Shown here in pieces: positions 22,581 to 33,170 of a DNA stretch of 64,000 bases. The notes beneath the pieces are model-generated. The model was not told where the DNA came from. It saw only the letters and a program-made list of their open reading frames with translations, and did not search any database. The translations under genes and the position numbers were made by a program. Source of the stretch: Ophiodon elongatus (lineage: Eukaryota > Chordata > Actinopteri > Perciformes > Hexagrammidae); contig JACSYO010001581.1 in NCBI GenBank assembly GCA_016806645.1, forward strand, positions 891,001-955,000, read 5' to 3'. Each line of letters begins with the position of its first letter. Position 1 is the first letter of the stretch.

Positions 22581-24917
22581 GTGCTTCAGCGCACTGTCCA
22601 AGCTGATCAGAGCAGGCAGCAGTTCTCCAGTCTTCGCAGGGGGACGCCCGCACCCCGCAGACCCACGGGTTCTACGCCGGCCCCCCGAGGCAACTTTCAG
22701 CCCCCAGCTCACCCCAACACTGGCCTCAGCGCCCTGCTGAGAGGCCGGTCCACTACCAATGGGACTCTACCCGCGTACCCCCCAGGCAACCGCTGGACCG
22801 GGGGACTAACAGTCGCCCCCCCAAAGCCTTTTCGAGGCAGAGGGGCCAGGAACTCAGGTCTCCGGGCCGGCTGTCGGTTATTTCTCCCGGCAGCATATCA
22901 GCTACTGCGAAGCTCATGCTTCAGACCCCTGGGTGGTTTCCACCCTAACCCAGGGGTACAAGCTTCAATTCCGACGCTGGCCCCCATCCTTCAGCCGGGT
23001 CAAGATGATCAGCATCACCGACCCGGCAAAAGCCCTAGCCCTGAGCTAGGAGTTAGCCGCGCTCCTGGCCAAAGGCGCCATCGAGGTGGTGGACCCCCTG
23101 TCACAGCCCGGGGGGTTCTACTCAATCTATTTCCTCGTAAGGAAGAAAGGCGGCGGACTGCGCCTTTGAGGGGACTCAACAAGTTCCTGAAGGTCTTACC
23201 GTTTCACATGCTGAGCACAGCAGAAGTCCTTCGTGTCGTCTCCAGAGGAGACTGGTTCACGTCTGTCGACTTGAAGGATGCCTATTTCCATATTCCCATT
23301 GTGCCTCACCACAGACAGTTCCTTCGTTTCGCCTTTCAAGGCCGTTATTTTCAGTTCAGGGTGCTTCCATTCGGACTCTCCCTCTCCCCATGAGTATTCA
23401 CAAGGTACATTGCTGCTGCCCTTTACCCCCTGCAATCGCAGGGCGTGAAGATACTCCCGTACCTGGACGATTGGCTGATTTGTGCGCCATCCCGTTTTCA
23501 GGCTGTACAGGACACTGCTCGCCTTCTCTCCCACATGGTCCTGTTGGGCCTCAGGGTAAACATGGGGAAGAGCTCTCTGAGCCCTTCTCAGAGCATAACC
23601 TTCATCGGTGTAGCTCTGGACGCAGTCACCATGAGGGCCTGTCCATCACCCCAGCGTGTGGACGACATCCTCCACAGCCTTTCCCCCTTCCGAGGGGGCA
23701 GGTGGATGCCCTACATCCTCTTCCTTTGCCGATTGGGAAAATTGACAGCTGCCTCAGCCGTCTTTCCCATGGGCTTCCTGTCACTGCGCCCCCTGCAGAG
23801 ATGGCTGAACAGCCTTCGCTTGGACATCAGGTGCCACAGGCACAGGACAATAGAGGTATCACGCCTTTTTGCTCTATTCCCATGGAGGGAGAGAGCATAC
23901 CTGTCAAGGGGTGTCCCCATGGGCTTGGTTCCATCCCGCTGGGAGGTCGTCAAAACAGACGCCTGCCTCTCAGGGTGGTGTGCAGTGTGACAGAACAGGA
24001 CTGCTCGGGGGCAGTGGTCTGCTCAGGACTGCATGGAGCGTGTCAATGTTCTAGAGCTACGGGCTGTGCACCTAGTACATTTCCTGCCATACTTGAGAGG
24101 AAAGCATGTACTTGTTCGGTCGGACAACACCCCGACCGTGTTCCACATAAACCATCAAGGGGGCACCAGGTCTGCAAGGCTGCTTCGGGTGTCCTGTGCC
24201 CTTCTGACTTGGGCGGCCCCTCGCCTGACCAGCCTTCGGGCAATGTATCTACCGGGAGAACGGAACCAGGTCGCAGATTTCCTCTCGCGTCACAAGCCTC
24301 CATCGGGGGAGTGGCGGCTCCACCCAGAGGTGGTGCACAGCATCTGGGGTCTCTTCGGCAGGGCAGAGGTAGATCTCTTTGCCTTGGAGATGTCGACCCA
24401 CTGCCCCCACTGGTTCTCCTTGATGGAGAGTACCAGTCCTCTGGGTCAAGATGCCCTGGCTCACACGTGGCCAGAGGGTCTTCTTTATGCCTTTCCCCCA
24501 TTTCCTCTGATCTTGCCAACGCTTATCAGAGTTCTTCAACAGGGCCACAGACTTCTGCTGGTGGCCCCTTTATGGCCAGCCAGGACTTGGTTCTCCCTGT
24601 TGCACAGACTCTGCCGCGGTACGCCATGGCGCCTCCCCGGCAGGAGGGACCTCCTGTCGCAGCTAGGGGGTCGGATCTGGCATCCCGATCCCAGCTGCCT
24701 TCAACTGTGGGTCTGGCCCCTGGAGGGCCGACCGGCTGCTGAGTGGCTGCACAGAACCAGTCAGAAAGACTATTCTGAATGCCAGAGCGCCATCTACCCG
24801 TCTGGAGTACGAGTGCAGGTGGAGGCTGTTTTCCGACTGGTGTGCGGTTCACAACAGAGACCCAGTACAGTGCCATGTGCCTGCCGTACTCGAGTTTCTG
24901 CAGTCTCTCCTAGATAA
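22581..24917 (+). pseudogene. DIRS reverse transcriptase-RNase H ORF (broken)
   Basis: One reading register carries the whole domain set, interrupted by stops at 23391 (TGA, an apparent CGA-to-TGA change) and 23988 (TGA). Reverse transcriptase motifs: VDLKDAYFHIPI near 23270, FRVLPFGL near 23360, and the catalytic YLDD at 23460-23471. RNase H follows with VRSDNTPTVFHINHQGG near 24115-24165 and ADFLSR near 24280. The remainder resembles the DIRS connection region before the recombinase. The frame ends at 24917 and overlaps the recombinase start, as in other DIRS elements. A 450-codon frame across 23390-24742 in another register is a shadow. Confidence 0.85.
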
Positions 24918-25742
24918 GGGCCGGTCTCCCTCTACCCTGAGGGTGTACGTGGCCGCTATTTCGTGGCAGCATGCTAAGGTCGACAATAACACGGTAGGGA
25001 GCCACAGACTGGTGTCCCTCTTCTTAAAAGGGGCTCGGCGGCTGCACCCCCCGAGCGCCCTGAAGGCCCCCGCATGGGACTTACCAGTGGTGCTGGACAC
25101 CCTATGCTCCTCTCCCTTTGAACCTATGGCAGAGGCAGAGCTGAGATGGCTGTCGGCGAAGACTGTTTTTCTCCTGGCCATCACTTCGGCAAAGCGAGTA
25201 GGCGAGCTACACACCCTGTCAGTGAGTGAATCGTGTCTGAGGTGGAACCCAGATGGCTCGGGTGTCACACTGTGGCCCAACGCAGCGTTTCTCCCGAAGG
25301 TGCTGAAACGCTCGTATCTCAACCACCCAATCCATCTTGCACAGTTCGACCCCCCACCAGGTGAGGAGAGGTCAAGTGCCCGGTGCGGGCCCTCAGAGCT
25401 TATGTGGAAGCTACTGCAGTCATACGGCGGTCTGAGCAGCTCTTCATCTGCTACGGCAGACCTAAAAAGGGCTGTGCCCTTTCAAAACAGCGCCTGTCCC
25501 ACTGGATAGTGGAGGCCATTGCCCGTGCATACAAAGTGAACGGCCGTGCTCTGCCAGAGTGAAGGGCCATTCTACCAGGAGTGCCTCCACATCATGGGCG
25601 ACCCTGAGAGGCGTGCCCGTGGAGGATATATGTGCTGCAGCCTCATGGGCATCACCGAGCACATTCACCAGACACTACAGAGTGAACGTTGCCGCTCCTC
25701 ACCCACTGCGTGTGGTTCTTCAGCCGAGTTCCTCTGCTTGAG
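24877..25742 (+). pseudogene. DIRS tyrosine recombinase (frameshifted)
   Basis: The N-terminal core-binding-like part (LLDKGRSPSTLRVYVAAISW) and the first catalytic arginine block (ITSAKRVGELHTLS, near 25180-25220) lie in one frame to about 25370. Downstream conserved sequence shifts to another frame (CPVRALRAYVEA near 25378), hits a TGA at 25559-25561, then shifts again so that the C-terminal FTRHYRV segment, with the presumed nucleophile tyrosine at 25676-25678, is in a third frame ending at 25742. The recombinase would integrate the circular cDNA. At least two frameshifts and one stop make it inactive. Confidence 0.8.
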
Positions 25743-25789
25743 CCGTACGAGGTAGGTACATGGGATTCCTCGCGACTCTGTTGATATCA

Positions 25790-25890
25790 TCCAGTGTTAA
25801 GCACTGCCTCTGGCGGTCAGTAAGGATGAAATAGAACGGAAGTTACGAAGGTAACTGTGGTTCTATGAATCCTGGATGACCGCCAGAGTT
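25790..25890. repeat. DIRS internal complementary region hairpin
   Basis: 25790-25837 is complementary to the left element end. 25859-25888 (gttctatgaatcctggatga...) is in turn an imperfect reverse complement of 25808-25837, with a small palindrome agttacgaaggtaact at its centre. This is the layout expected of the internal complementary region that templates circle formation in DIRS replication. Confidence 0.7.
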
Positions 25891-25944
25891 TCTGGTCTCT
25901 CGTGAACTCGCGAGGAGATTCCGTAGGACTGATCTCAGGATGAC

Positions 25945-27085
25945 AAGGTTGAGTATGTGCTGTGCTGCTGAGTTGGCTCCATTACATGTTGGGTCATCTG
26001 AAACGACTGCAATAGATCAATAAAACAGACTGTGAAATCACCAGGAATAATGACTTCAAGATTAAAGAGATTAAAGTTGTCATAACAGCCCATGTTGTAC
26101 TTGGCACAGACTGATGACAACCAGGTGTGAATATTCAGCAGTCTGCTAAAGCGCTGGACGCAGCTTCAAGACACAGGAGGGGGGCCGTAGATGAGGATCT
26201 GACCAGCGGGGGATGTACAAATACAGCATGGTATCCAGCATGGTAAACAGCATGGTATCCAAGATGGCGGAGTTCATAGCCAAAATCTTCCTGGCCTGTG
26301 TGGCTGCCTTGTTGATTTAACTGGGCGGAAAGGAGTTCTTCTTCTGCAGCATCTGTTGACGCTGCTGTACGATGCTGTACCGACACATTGAAAACTAACC
26401 CAGAGGGGTCCCTAGAGCATTGATCTCCAATGCCCAGAGGCACTGACCAACCGTCGGTATTTGACGAGTTGGGAGTGAGAATGTGTTGGGCATGATGGCA
26501 GCATGAAGACAGCAGTGATGCTATCTGAAGGCCCAACTACGCTTTCGGCGGGCTGTCCCAATCACAAGACTATTAACTTATGAGCCGAGCAGACGATGGC
26601 TTAAAGCCTTTTCCTCGTCAAAACGACCTGGATCTGAAAGAGTGGCATACAAATATGGTTTAAAACTGCATAAAAAATGACAAGTAATGAGTAGTAGACT
26701 GCTGGTTGTCAAGCACAACACAGACGCATCAATGAGACGCGCTGACAGGATGGGAGATCTCCCATCCACTGACAGACATGGTCTTATTAGAGATGGAGGA
26801 CACATCATGGAGGACACATCATGGAGGCAAAGTTTGGACGTGATGAGAAGCCGTCTATCGTAATCTCTGTGTCACCAACCAGACTTTTCTTGCACTGCAA
26901 AAAAATACTTCTTGGTTGATTAATTACATAGTAAACTACTAAACAGACAAATCAATATAAATATATATATTTAATATATTAGTTTACTGTAGCATTTGTA
27001 ATTAGTTTACTGGAGCATTTTTTTACATTTTAATCAGTTGGTTGTATGATATGAAAGGTTAAAATATTGTTATGTCAGATGAAAG
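25945..27085. other. Unassigned intergenic sequence
   Basis: No host exon recognised. A 133-codon minus frame (26135-26536) has no recognisable domain. Short internal repeats occur at 26222-26262 (agcatggtatcca / agcatggta) and 26798-26826 (tcatggaggacaca twice). Confidence 0.4.
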
Positions 27086-27102
27086 ATGCAGTAGATACTC
27101 CG

Positions 27103-27151
27103 TGTCATGGCTCTGCCGCTTCCTGTGTCTCTAGTGTCCCCTGTCCGTCCT

Positions 27152-27193
<42 letters not shown>

Positions 27194-27578
27194 GTGTCCG
27201 CAGCTTCCATCAACTGGCACCTGGGCTCATCTCCAACACCTGTCTGCAATCAAACCACCCTGTGAAATACCCCGGCTTCCTGCGACTCGTCGCCAGATTA
27301 TTTCACCATTACAGAGGTAGTGTGACTCTTGGCCACTCTTAGTCTCTTTTCGACTGAAAGTATCTCTTGTGTTTCGCTTCACCTTGCTATTCTAACTTTT
27401 GTTCCTTGTGCCCAGGATTCCCGTCCTGACCCTGCAGCCCAGCCAACACCGCTCACGCCGCCACATCTCCCTACCTCTCCTTCAAATCACCAGCTGTCTT
27501 CCAAATAAACCCATTCCTACACCTACCCTTCCGCCTCCGTGTCCGCTCTTGGGTCCAGCCAAAAACCAAACCGTAACA
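27103..27578 (+). mobile_element. Solo LTR (Ty3/Gypsy-like) with 5-bp TSD
   Basis: A 476-bp block begins TGTCATGG and ends CCGTAACA (TG...CA ends) and is flanked on both sides by ctccg (27098-27102 and 27579-27583), a 5-bp target-site duplication as expected for LTR-element integration. It contains a (GT)n tract at 27155-27191 and no coding sequence, so it is a solo LTR left by recombination between two LTRs. Orientation is assigned from the TG start and the general vertebrate Gypsy LTR look; the family is not certain. It sits inside sequence related to the BEL-like LTR at 17.95-18.66 kb. Confidence 0.85.
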
Positions 27579-27583
27579 CTCCG

Positions 27584-27755
27584 TGTGCATTAACTGTATG
27601 GTTTAAAACTATGAAAACTGTTCCTTGTATTCTTTGTCTGAGTTTTACCCTATTCCTAGTGTACCATTGAAGAAGTTGAAAGGACATCTCTGTCCAGCGT
27701 GGTGATTCAGGGAACTTGTTAAGATGCCTGTTAGATTACATAAAGGATTGTAACA
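27584..27755 (+). mobile_element. BEL-like LTR 3' portion interrupted by the solo LTR
   Basis: After the second ctccg the sequence continues tgtgcattaactgtatggtt, later ccagcgtggtga and gattacataaaggattgtaa, paralleling 18505-18660. The left part of the same LTR (gatgcagtaga, 27086-27096) lies before the insertion, matching gatgcagtagc at about 18488-18498. This supports one LTR split by the younger solo LTR. Confidence 0.65.
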
Positions 27756-27784
27756 AGCTTAGAACAGAATGTGAAGTCCATCCA

Positions 27785-28110
27785 TTATCTAAAACCCTTA
27801 TTCTATTTAGGGTTGCAGGGGCGATGGAGCCGATCCCAGATGACATTGGGTGAAGGCAGGGTTCACCTGGACAGGTCTCCAGTTTATCTCAGGGCACATA
27901 TAGAGACAGACAACCATTCAGCTCACATTCACACCTACAGGCAATTAAGAGTCTCCAATTAACCTGAGCTGCTTGTCTTTGGGGGAGGAAGATGGAGAAC
28001 CAAGAGGGAACCCATGCTGCCACGGGGAGAACATGCAAGCTCCACACAGAAGGACCGTCTGAGATCGGGTTGACAGTGCTAGCCACTACACCCCTGTGCA
28101 GCCAAAGTGA
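27785..28110 (+). mobile_element. Teleost LINE/SINE-derived repeat
   Basis: A diverged copy of an abundant fish repeat with the modules gggttgcaggggcgatggag, agacagacaaccattcagct, cattcacacctacaggcaat and ggggagaacatgcaagctcc. I recognise it as a common L2-type LINE 3' region or derived SINE; the exact family is uncertain. No coding frame is retained. Confidence 0.65.
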
Positions 28111-28139
28111 AATAATTTTTTAAAATGTAATCTTTTTTT

Positions 28140-29580
28140 AAATTGAAGTTTGTTTATTTTTTTATTGAAAAAGAAAACAAGTACAAGCAAACAAGGCCTC
28201 ATTGCATGTCTCAGTTTACACATGAATGCTTCTGCTTCAAGTTGAGCAGGATCAAAATCAAATCAAACACAGAAATGTTAGAAAGGAAAAAAGAAAAAAC
28301 ATTATTTCAACAACAAAAAAAGAAAGTGAAGTTATACTTTGTAATGATTTTTTTGCAAATTGATTTTATTTGTATTTTTTTTCATTTCTTCCGCTCATGT
28401 TAATGCACAATATAAGGAGAAAAGTCGTCATAATACAATTCTCACACACAGGAAAGAAGCAGAGAGAATAATAAATTGTATTTGACTTGCCTTTTACTCA
28501 AAATGTAAATAAACAATCAAATTGGATGGTTTGTCAATTGGAGCTACTTCACAAATACTTACAGTAACATGAGGAAAATAAGAATCCAGCCACTCACAAT
28601 AATTAAAACAAATAAGGAAACAGATCACCTGCCACCACACATAGTCTAGTCATGCTTTTTTAATACATTTTCTTGAACTGAAAAATATTTATACAACCCT
28701 TAAATTAATTTGTAGAGAATTCCACAGTTTTATTGTAAACGCTGAATACACATCTGCTTCAAAATAATCTGTTCATTCAGATACTTGAAATTAAATTTCC
28801 CTCTGAACTAAGAACTAAATATTTCATTTCCAGTAGTCCTGACTTAACAAATAGTCTGTTGGTTATCTTAAATGCACTTTATAAATAATTCGTACTGCTC
28901 TTTGTTGTAATACAAACAATGGCTTTATGTTGCTCATGAATAAGTGAACAGTGTAGAATTATCATTTTAATCTAGCATGCTTTGCTGTGTTAAAAAAATA
29001 AATATTCTCAGACACCTTTGTTCTAACATGTGCAATATGAGATTTCCATGTCAGTTTGTCATCCATTATCACACCCATAAATCTTAATTTGGAAACTCCT
29101 ACAATATATATATATATATTATTCATGGACAATGACATGTTTTTCATCCTATTTTTAATTAGCAAAATCCGTAAACCTCAAATTTAAAGATACACAAATT
29201 GAAGGATAACTTGTTTTTCATCAGGGCCTTAGATATGATTAATTTCCTGAAACATGAATGACCTCCTCTATAAACCCCGTTCCACTCTTCTTTTAAGTCG
29301 TCATTCCTCATCTTGTTTTTATTGCTTCATCAGTTCTAACTCTTAGATATCTAGTGCACTTTTCCTCATTCTTTCTCTTGATTTCACAATCATACATCAC
29401 TAAAACAGATTAATGGTCACTTATGTCATGTATTATAGCCCCCTGTTCTCCGTGACATTTATACAAATAGTGTCCATTAATGTTGAACAAGTCGACATTA
29501 CATACTTTTCCTTGCAGCTTCATTGAATTATTTATATTTAGATGCTTAGTTGTTTCTTCGTCATTTAAAAAAAAATAAAT
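28140..29580 (-). mobile_element. Non-LTR retrotransposon (LINE) remnant
   Basis: On the minus strand, 29580-29230 reads as the C-terminal part of an APE-type endonuclease (VCNVDLFNINGHYL, then HDISDH, which contains the SDH signature), with stops. After a deletion, 29165-28960 reads as the C-terminal reverse transcriptase region (FMGVIMDDKLTWKSHI). The stretch to about 28680 continues with VLQQRAVRIIYKVH and LWNSL-type sequence, and an AT-rich 3' tail extends toward 28140. Most of the catalytic reverse transcriptase, including the YADD box, is missing, so it is dead. It points away from bcas3 and ends about 60 bp before the promoter. Confidence 0.78.
29101..29120. repeat. (TA)n tract inside the LINE remnant
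   Basis: A short ATAT run (acaatatatatatatatatt) within the minus-strand reverse transcriptase region. It marks post-insertional decay. Confidence 0.7.
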
Positions 29581-29639
29581 TAAATTAAAATGTAGGTTTT
29601 ATTTTGTCAAGTGTATCGTTTCTAACATGTGACGCAGGC

Positions 29640-30250
29640 CATAGCCTCGCCCTTACTATTAGCTGATTGGGTTGACGAAACCGTTTCTGTCCTCCGATTG
29701 GCTGTCCAATACACGACACAGTTCCGCAAACCCAGACTGTTTGTGTTTTGACGTTGTAGCGAAGAGCTCCTCGGACCACCACACAAGTCCACAAGCAAGG
29801 ACCCGGTCCACGTTCTGCACCTCGGTTCGTAACTCCAGCCGCTCGTAAACAATGTCTCATTGAAACGCTTCCGAGGCTTCCGCGGGCTCGTTTCTATCAC
29901 CTCACGGGACTCGTTATCAGCGAGCGAGGATGCTAACGCTAGCTGGGTTAGCTGCGGGGTCCCCCATCTAACTGGCGACACAAGTTAAACGTCAAGCCGC
30001 TGGTTGTATTGTGTGCACCCGGCGGTCGTTACACGTGCTGGCACGCGCTGGCCCTCGTTGCTTGTGTCGCGAGCTTTTCAGAACAGATGTTCAGGACAGC
30101 CGAGGCTGAGATGGGCAGGAGGAGCCCCTCTCTTAAAGGCGCGGGGGCACCGCTCGCTGCACGGAGCCTGCTCCCCCGGCTGTCGGCGGGGTTGCATAAG
30201 CGGTGACCGGTGTGGCCGGTAACGTCCCGGGACACGAACCATTCACCGCG
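29640..30250 (+). promoter_or_regulatory. bcas3: CpG-rich bcas3 promoter and probable exon 1
   Basis: GC- and CpG-rich compared with the flanks. Three CCAAT-type boxes lie close together: ATTGG at 29666-29670 and 29697-29701, and CCAAT at 29706-29710. No TATA box is evident, which fits a housekeeping CpG-island promoter. The first coding exon has an acceptor only 23 nt before its ATG, so an upstream non-coding exon is required, and this island is the only good candidate. A possible donor is the gtaacg at 30219. A short open frame at 30087-30206 would be an upstream ORF if transcribed. Divergent transcription is possible, but no gene was found upstream. Confidence 0.7.
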
Positions 30251-31861
30251 AGTGAACTTGTTATCCCCGAGGCGCGTAATGCTACTTATTTGAAGAACGC
30301 TCCACCAAGCGGCTCCAGGGCATCACGACCTGCAGGGATGTTTTCCCCGGGGAGTCCAGCCTGACTGACCTGGTCACGTGGCTGCATGTCCCTGACCCTG
30401 AAGCTTTGCTTCTGTTGATGTCACCGCAACCTGCATTCACACTCTTCTGTGTTAAGTTCAAGGTGACAGCAGACGTGTTCCCCCAAGTCACGACCTCCAG
30501 CTCCCCCTGGGCACCCTTAGGTGCTCTCAGGATAGCTGCGGACTAGAATCCCATCAGCATGTCCAGGCTCAAAGGTCTCCTCCTCACCGTTGACCTGCCT
30601 GTTATGCTGCACCAGTCTTAGTCCCATGTTGGAACACCCCAATAGTCTCCTTACGATGCTAAGGACCCACCCTTTTTACTTTGAGCTCCCCCTCGATGTC
30701 GGGTCTCCTGACCTGATCCTAAGGGGGACCTCAGACGCTCTATGTAGGGGGGCCCGTTTTAGTCTCTTCCTGTCTTTATGGCTGCGGTCGCTCCCCCTTC
30801 ACTTTGATACACCACAGGACTAATGGTCTTGTTGGAGGGATTCAGGTGTGAGACGGCTTGGTGGGACATTTCCACATCATTTTGAATTTCACTCCCGAGA
30901 ATGAGGTTCTGAGGGGAGTTTCTCGTACTCTGTCAACCATCACTGATAATAAGTCAAAATATTAGAAACGCCAAACTGCTGAATGCATTTAGAATCCAGA
31001 TAGTGATCACAGTGTTGATGTACGGTGCAAGTCTTTATCTTGTCCCCCAAAACAAAGTGCACCAGTCGAGTACGGGGACATCTGAACCTACACATTGCAA
31101 GTGAAATGAGTATTAGGAGTATTTAGAAGGGCCGACTCAACTGGTCGTTTTTGAGGATGCTGTTGTGTTGGATTACGTAATACGGAGACATCTTTTCAAT
31201 GTTCTGTTCCAATAATCTGGGGGGACGTTGACGAATGCCACCACAAACTACAGCCTCAAACCCAGTATTTATTGCCGGGTTCTTCTACTGGATTGTAGTA
31301 CTTTGTACATTTGATAGGATAGAACCGACCACATTTGGTCTTGAGAAAGTTTTCATGAGAAGGAACACTGCTGGGAGCTGAAAGGTCTCTAAATCTACTA
31401 AAGCCACTAATGCTCAGTTTGTTCTTCAATATGATACCGATGGCCTATTTTAGCTTGATATCCAGGGTCATTAATGGTGTTGGCGCGTCCCTATTTATGG
31501 ACCATAAATTCATCGTTGTGCTGAAACAATAGGTTGATTAATGGATTGGTTGGTGACTCCACTGTTTAAGTCATTTACCACCCAAAACTGTTTCTGGTTC
31601 CAGCTTCTCAAGTGTCAGGGTTTGCTTTTCACTGTTTATGATCATCATTGTAAATTCAGTTCAAACGAGGAATGTGAGGAGGTGAAATGGTGACACAACA
31701 AATAACTGTAAAACACGCGGTGTTTCACGCCAATGTTTGCATGCCGCAGAGAAACACAACAATATGTTCACCTGTACAACTTAGTGCGAGGGCGAAGGGA
31801 TTGTGTTTTTTATTGTTTGTATGCCGCTGTCATGTTAAAAAGTCTCTTTGTACATTTTCAG
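30251..31861 (+). other. bcas3: Intron 1 of bcas3 (presumed)
   Basis: Runs from the presumed non-coding exon to the acceptor at 31860-31861 (tttttattgt...cattttcag). No exon, RNA gene or recognised repeat was seen. Confidence 0.5.
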
Positions 31862-31884
31862 GATAAAAAAAGACGGAAGACAAA

Positions 31885-31955
31885 ATGGCATCGGACTCTC
31901 CACGCAGACCTAGTCGCTGTGCTGGAGGGGTTCTGGTGCGAGCACAGGCTGCTAC
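31885..31955 (+). CDS. bcas3: bcas3 first coding exon
   Basis: The exon starts after the AG at 31860-31861 with 23 nt of 5' UTR, then the ATG at 31885 in a good context (aaaATGg). It encodes residues 1-23 plus two bases of codon 24, beginning MASDSPRRPSRCAGG, and ends at the donor gtaagg (31956). The DSPRRPSR block is shared with mammalian BCAS3. The segment is basic and likely unstructured ahead of the propeller. No upstream in-frame ATG exists within the exon. Confidence 0.93.
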
Positions 31956-32046
31956 GTAAGGATTATTGTTATTTTATTAGGAATGATACTGTATGTATGT
32001 ATGTATGCATGTATGCTCATATAACATGAGCTTTTTGCCGTCACAG

Positions 32047-32101
32047 GGAGCAGTCCTACATGGAAAGTGTGGTGACCTTCCTGCAGGATGTGGTCCCCCA
32101 G
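32047..32101 (+). CDS. bcas3: bcas3 second coding exon
   Basis: 55 nt between the acceptor tcacag (32041-32046) and the donor gtaacg (32102). It completes codon 24 and encodes residues 25-42, EQSYMESVVTFLQDVVPQ, which I remember as identical to the mammalian protein. It ends in phase 0. The preceding intron is only 91 nt, close to the minimum typical of teleosts. Confidence 0.95.
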
Positions 32102-32129
32102 GTAACGTCACGTTTCCTCTCATACTAAC

Positions 32130-32440
32130 TGCTGTTCCGAGCTGTGTCCCAAGCTGCGTATGCTTCGTATGCTTTTAATGTTTGCACTGTAAAAGTGACA
32201 AAATGAGATCTACGTGTACTTGCTGACTTACGGACTACACGTACAAACACTGGACGTTTGCGGCGAGCTGTTGATGAACACTGTTGTCGTACGATGCTTT
32301 GGGCCAAAGAAAATGGTGGAGCTCATCACATTTCCAGATAACGACACATTTCAGGTGGAGATGAGACGGCTCCAGAAAGATCTCAGGAAAGAATTCAATG
32401 TGTTTGACCACCGTTGCTTTTATATTCTGTTTAATTGACA
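32130..32440. other. Possible transposon fragment in intron
   Basis: The phrases gtgtcccaagctgcgtatgc and aaatggtggagctcatcaca resemble the terminal and subterminal parts of fish hAT-like non-autonomous elements. A 74-codon open frame here (32214-32438) has no domain. Assignment is weak. Confidence 0.25.
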
Positions 32441-33170
32441 TTCCAAAGTCTCTTTACATCTAAGCACGAATCATTTTCTGTCGATATAATACTGAAAAGT
32501 ACATTGGTTTCTTTTCCACTAACTGTACTACACTAATTAGTATATAGTATCTACTTTATAATATCAGTATGGAACTGGGACCCAGCAATAGTCTCAAGGA
32601 TGGAATAGCTGTATCAAACTTCTGACGAAGGTGCCTCACGTTGCTCTAACATCTTAAAGTAGAGTAAAAATGACAAAAACAGTCCTGGAAATCAAACGTA
32701 TAATCTGTCTCACGCTAGTTTCACATCTCAATATGTGGAATTCCAAATCGTACTGAAAAGAATAGAAAACCGTGTCGTGAAAATACGTAAACTGCTCTCG
32801 AACCGTATGCTTTGCTTTGGAAAACGGTTGGCAGTAATGTAGAGAACACAACTTCTAATAAAGGACTTAAAACACATGGAACAATACAAACAGTATGGCC
32901 TGTTAAGTTTAGAACACAAACAGGTGGAAAGAGGAATAGAGTACTGTCCCGTACCTGAAGGATCAACAGGAGCTTTGATTAGAAACCAACGTGGAAACTG
33001 CTGCGGACCTGAAGCCTCCAGACAAAAACACATCTGGAAACTGTTCTTGAATACATTCATCTAAAACATACTTTTGGCTGGCAGACTGAACATGGTTAGT
33101 TCTACTGGTTCTGTTGGACAGTGTTGTGTATTTAGTCCACCCTCTGCTCTGTCTGTCTAACTAACTACAG

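Larger units (their letters stand above)
20791..25944 (+). mobile_element. DIRS-type retrotransposon, degraded
   Basis: A 5.15-kb element of the tyrosine-recombinase retrotransposon class. Order: left inverted terminal repeat, Cys-rich gag-like region, reverse transcriptase with YLDD, RNase H, tyrosine recombinase, and an internal complementary region. It has no LTRs and no integrase. The 48-bp block 20791-20838 is repeated in reverse complement at 25790-25837 (47 of 48), and the 20-bp block 20915-20934 at 25925-25944 (20 of 20). Several stops and frameshifts break every long frame, so it is not autonomous. The outermost right terminal repeat appears truncated after 25944. DIRS elements normally leave no target duplication, and none was seen. 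Confidence 0.88.

Noticed and set aside
23390..24742. 450-codon frame inside the DIRS element
   Set aside because: The reverse transcriptase and RNase H motifs (YLDD, SDN) lie in another register; this is a GC-rich shadow frame.
26135..26536. 133-codon minus frame as host gene
   Set aside because: No domain recognised, inside repeat-dominated DNA, and contains short internal repeats (HAVYHAGYHAVF).
32214..32438. 74-codon frame between bcas3 exons as an alternative exon
   Set aside because: No flanking splice sites in a usable register, and similar to transposon-like sequence.
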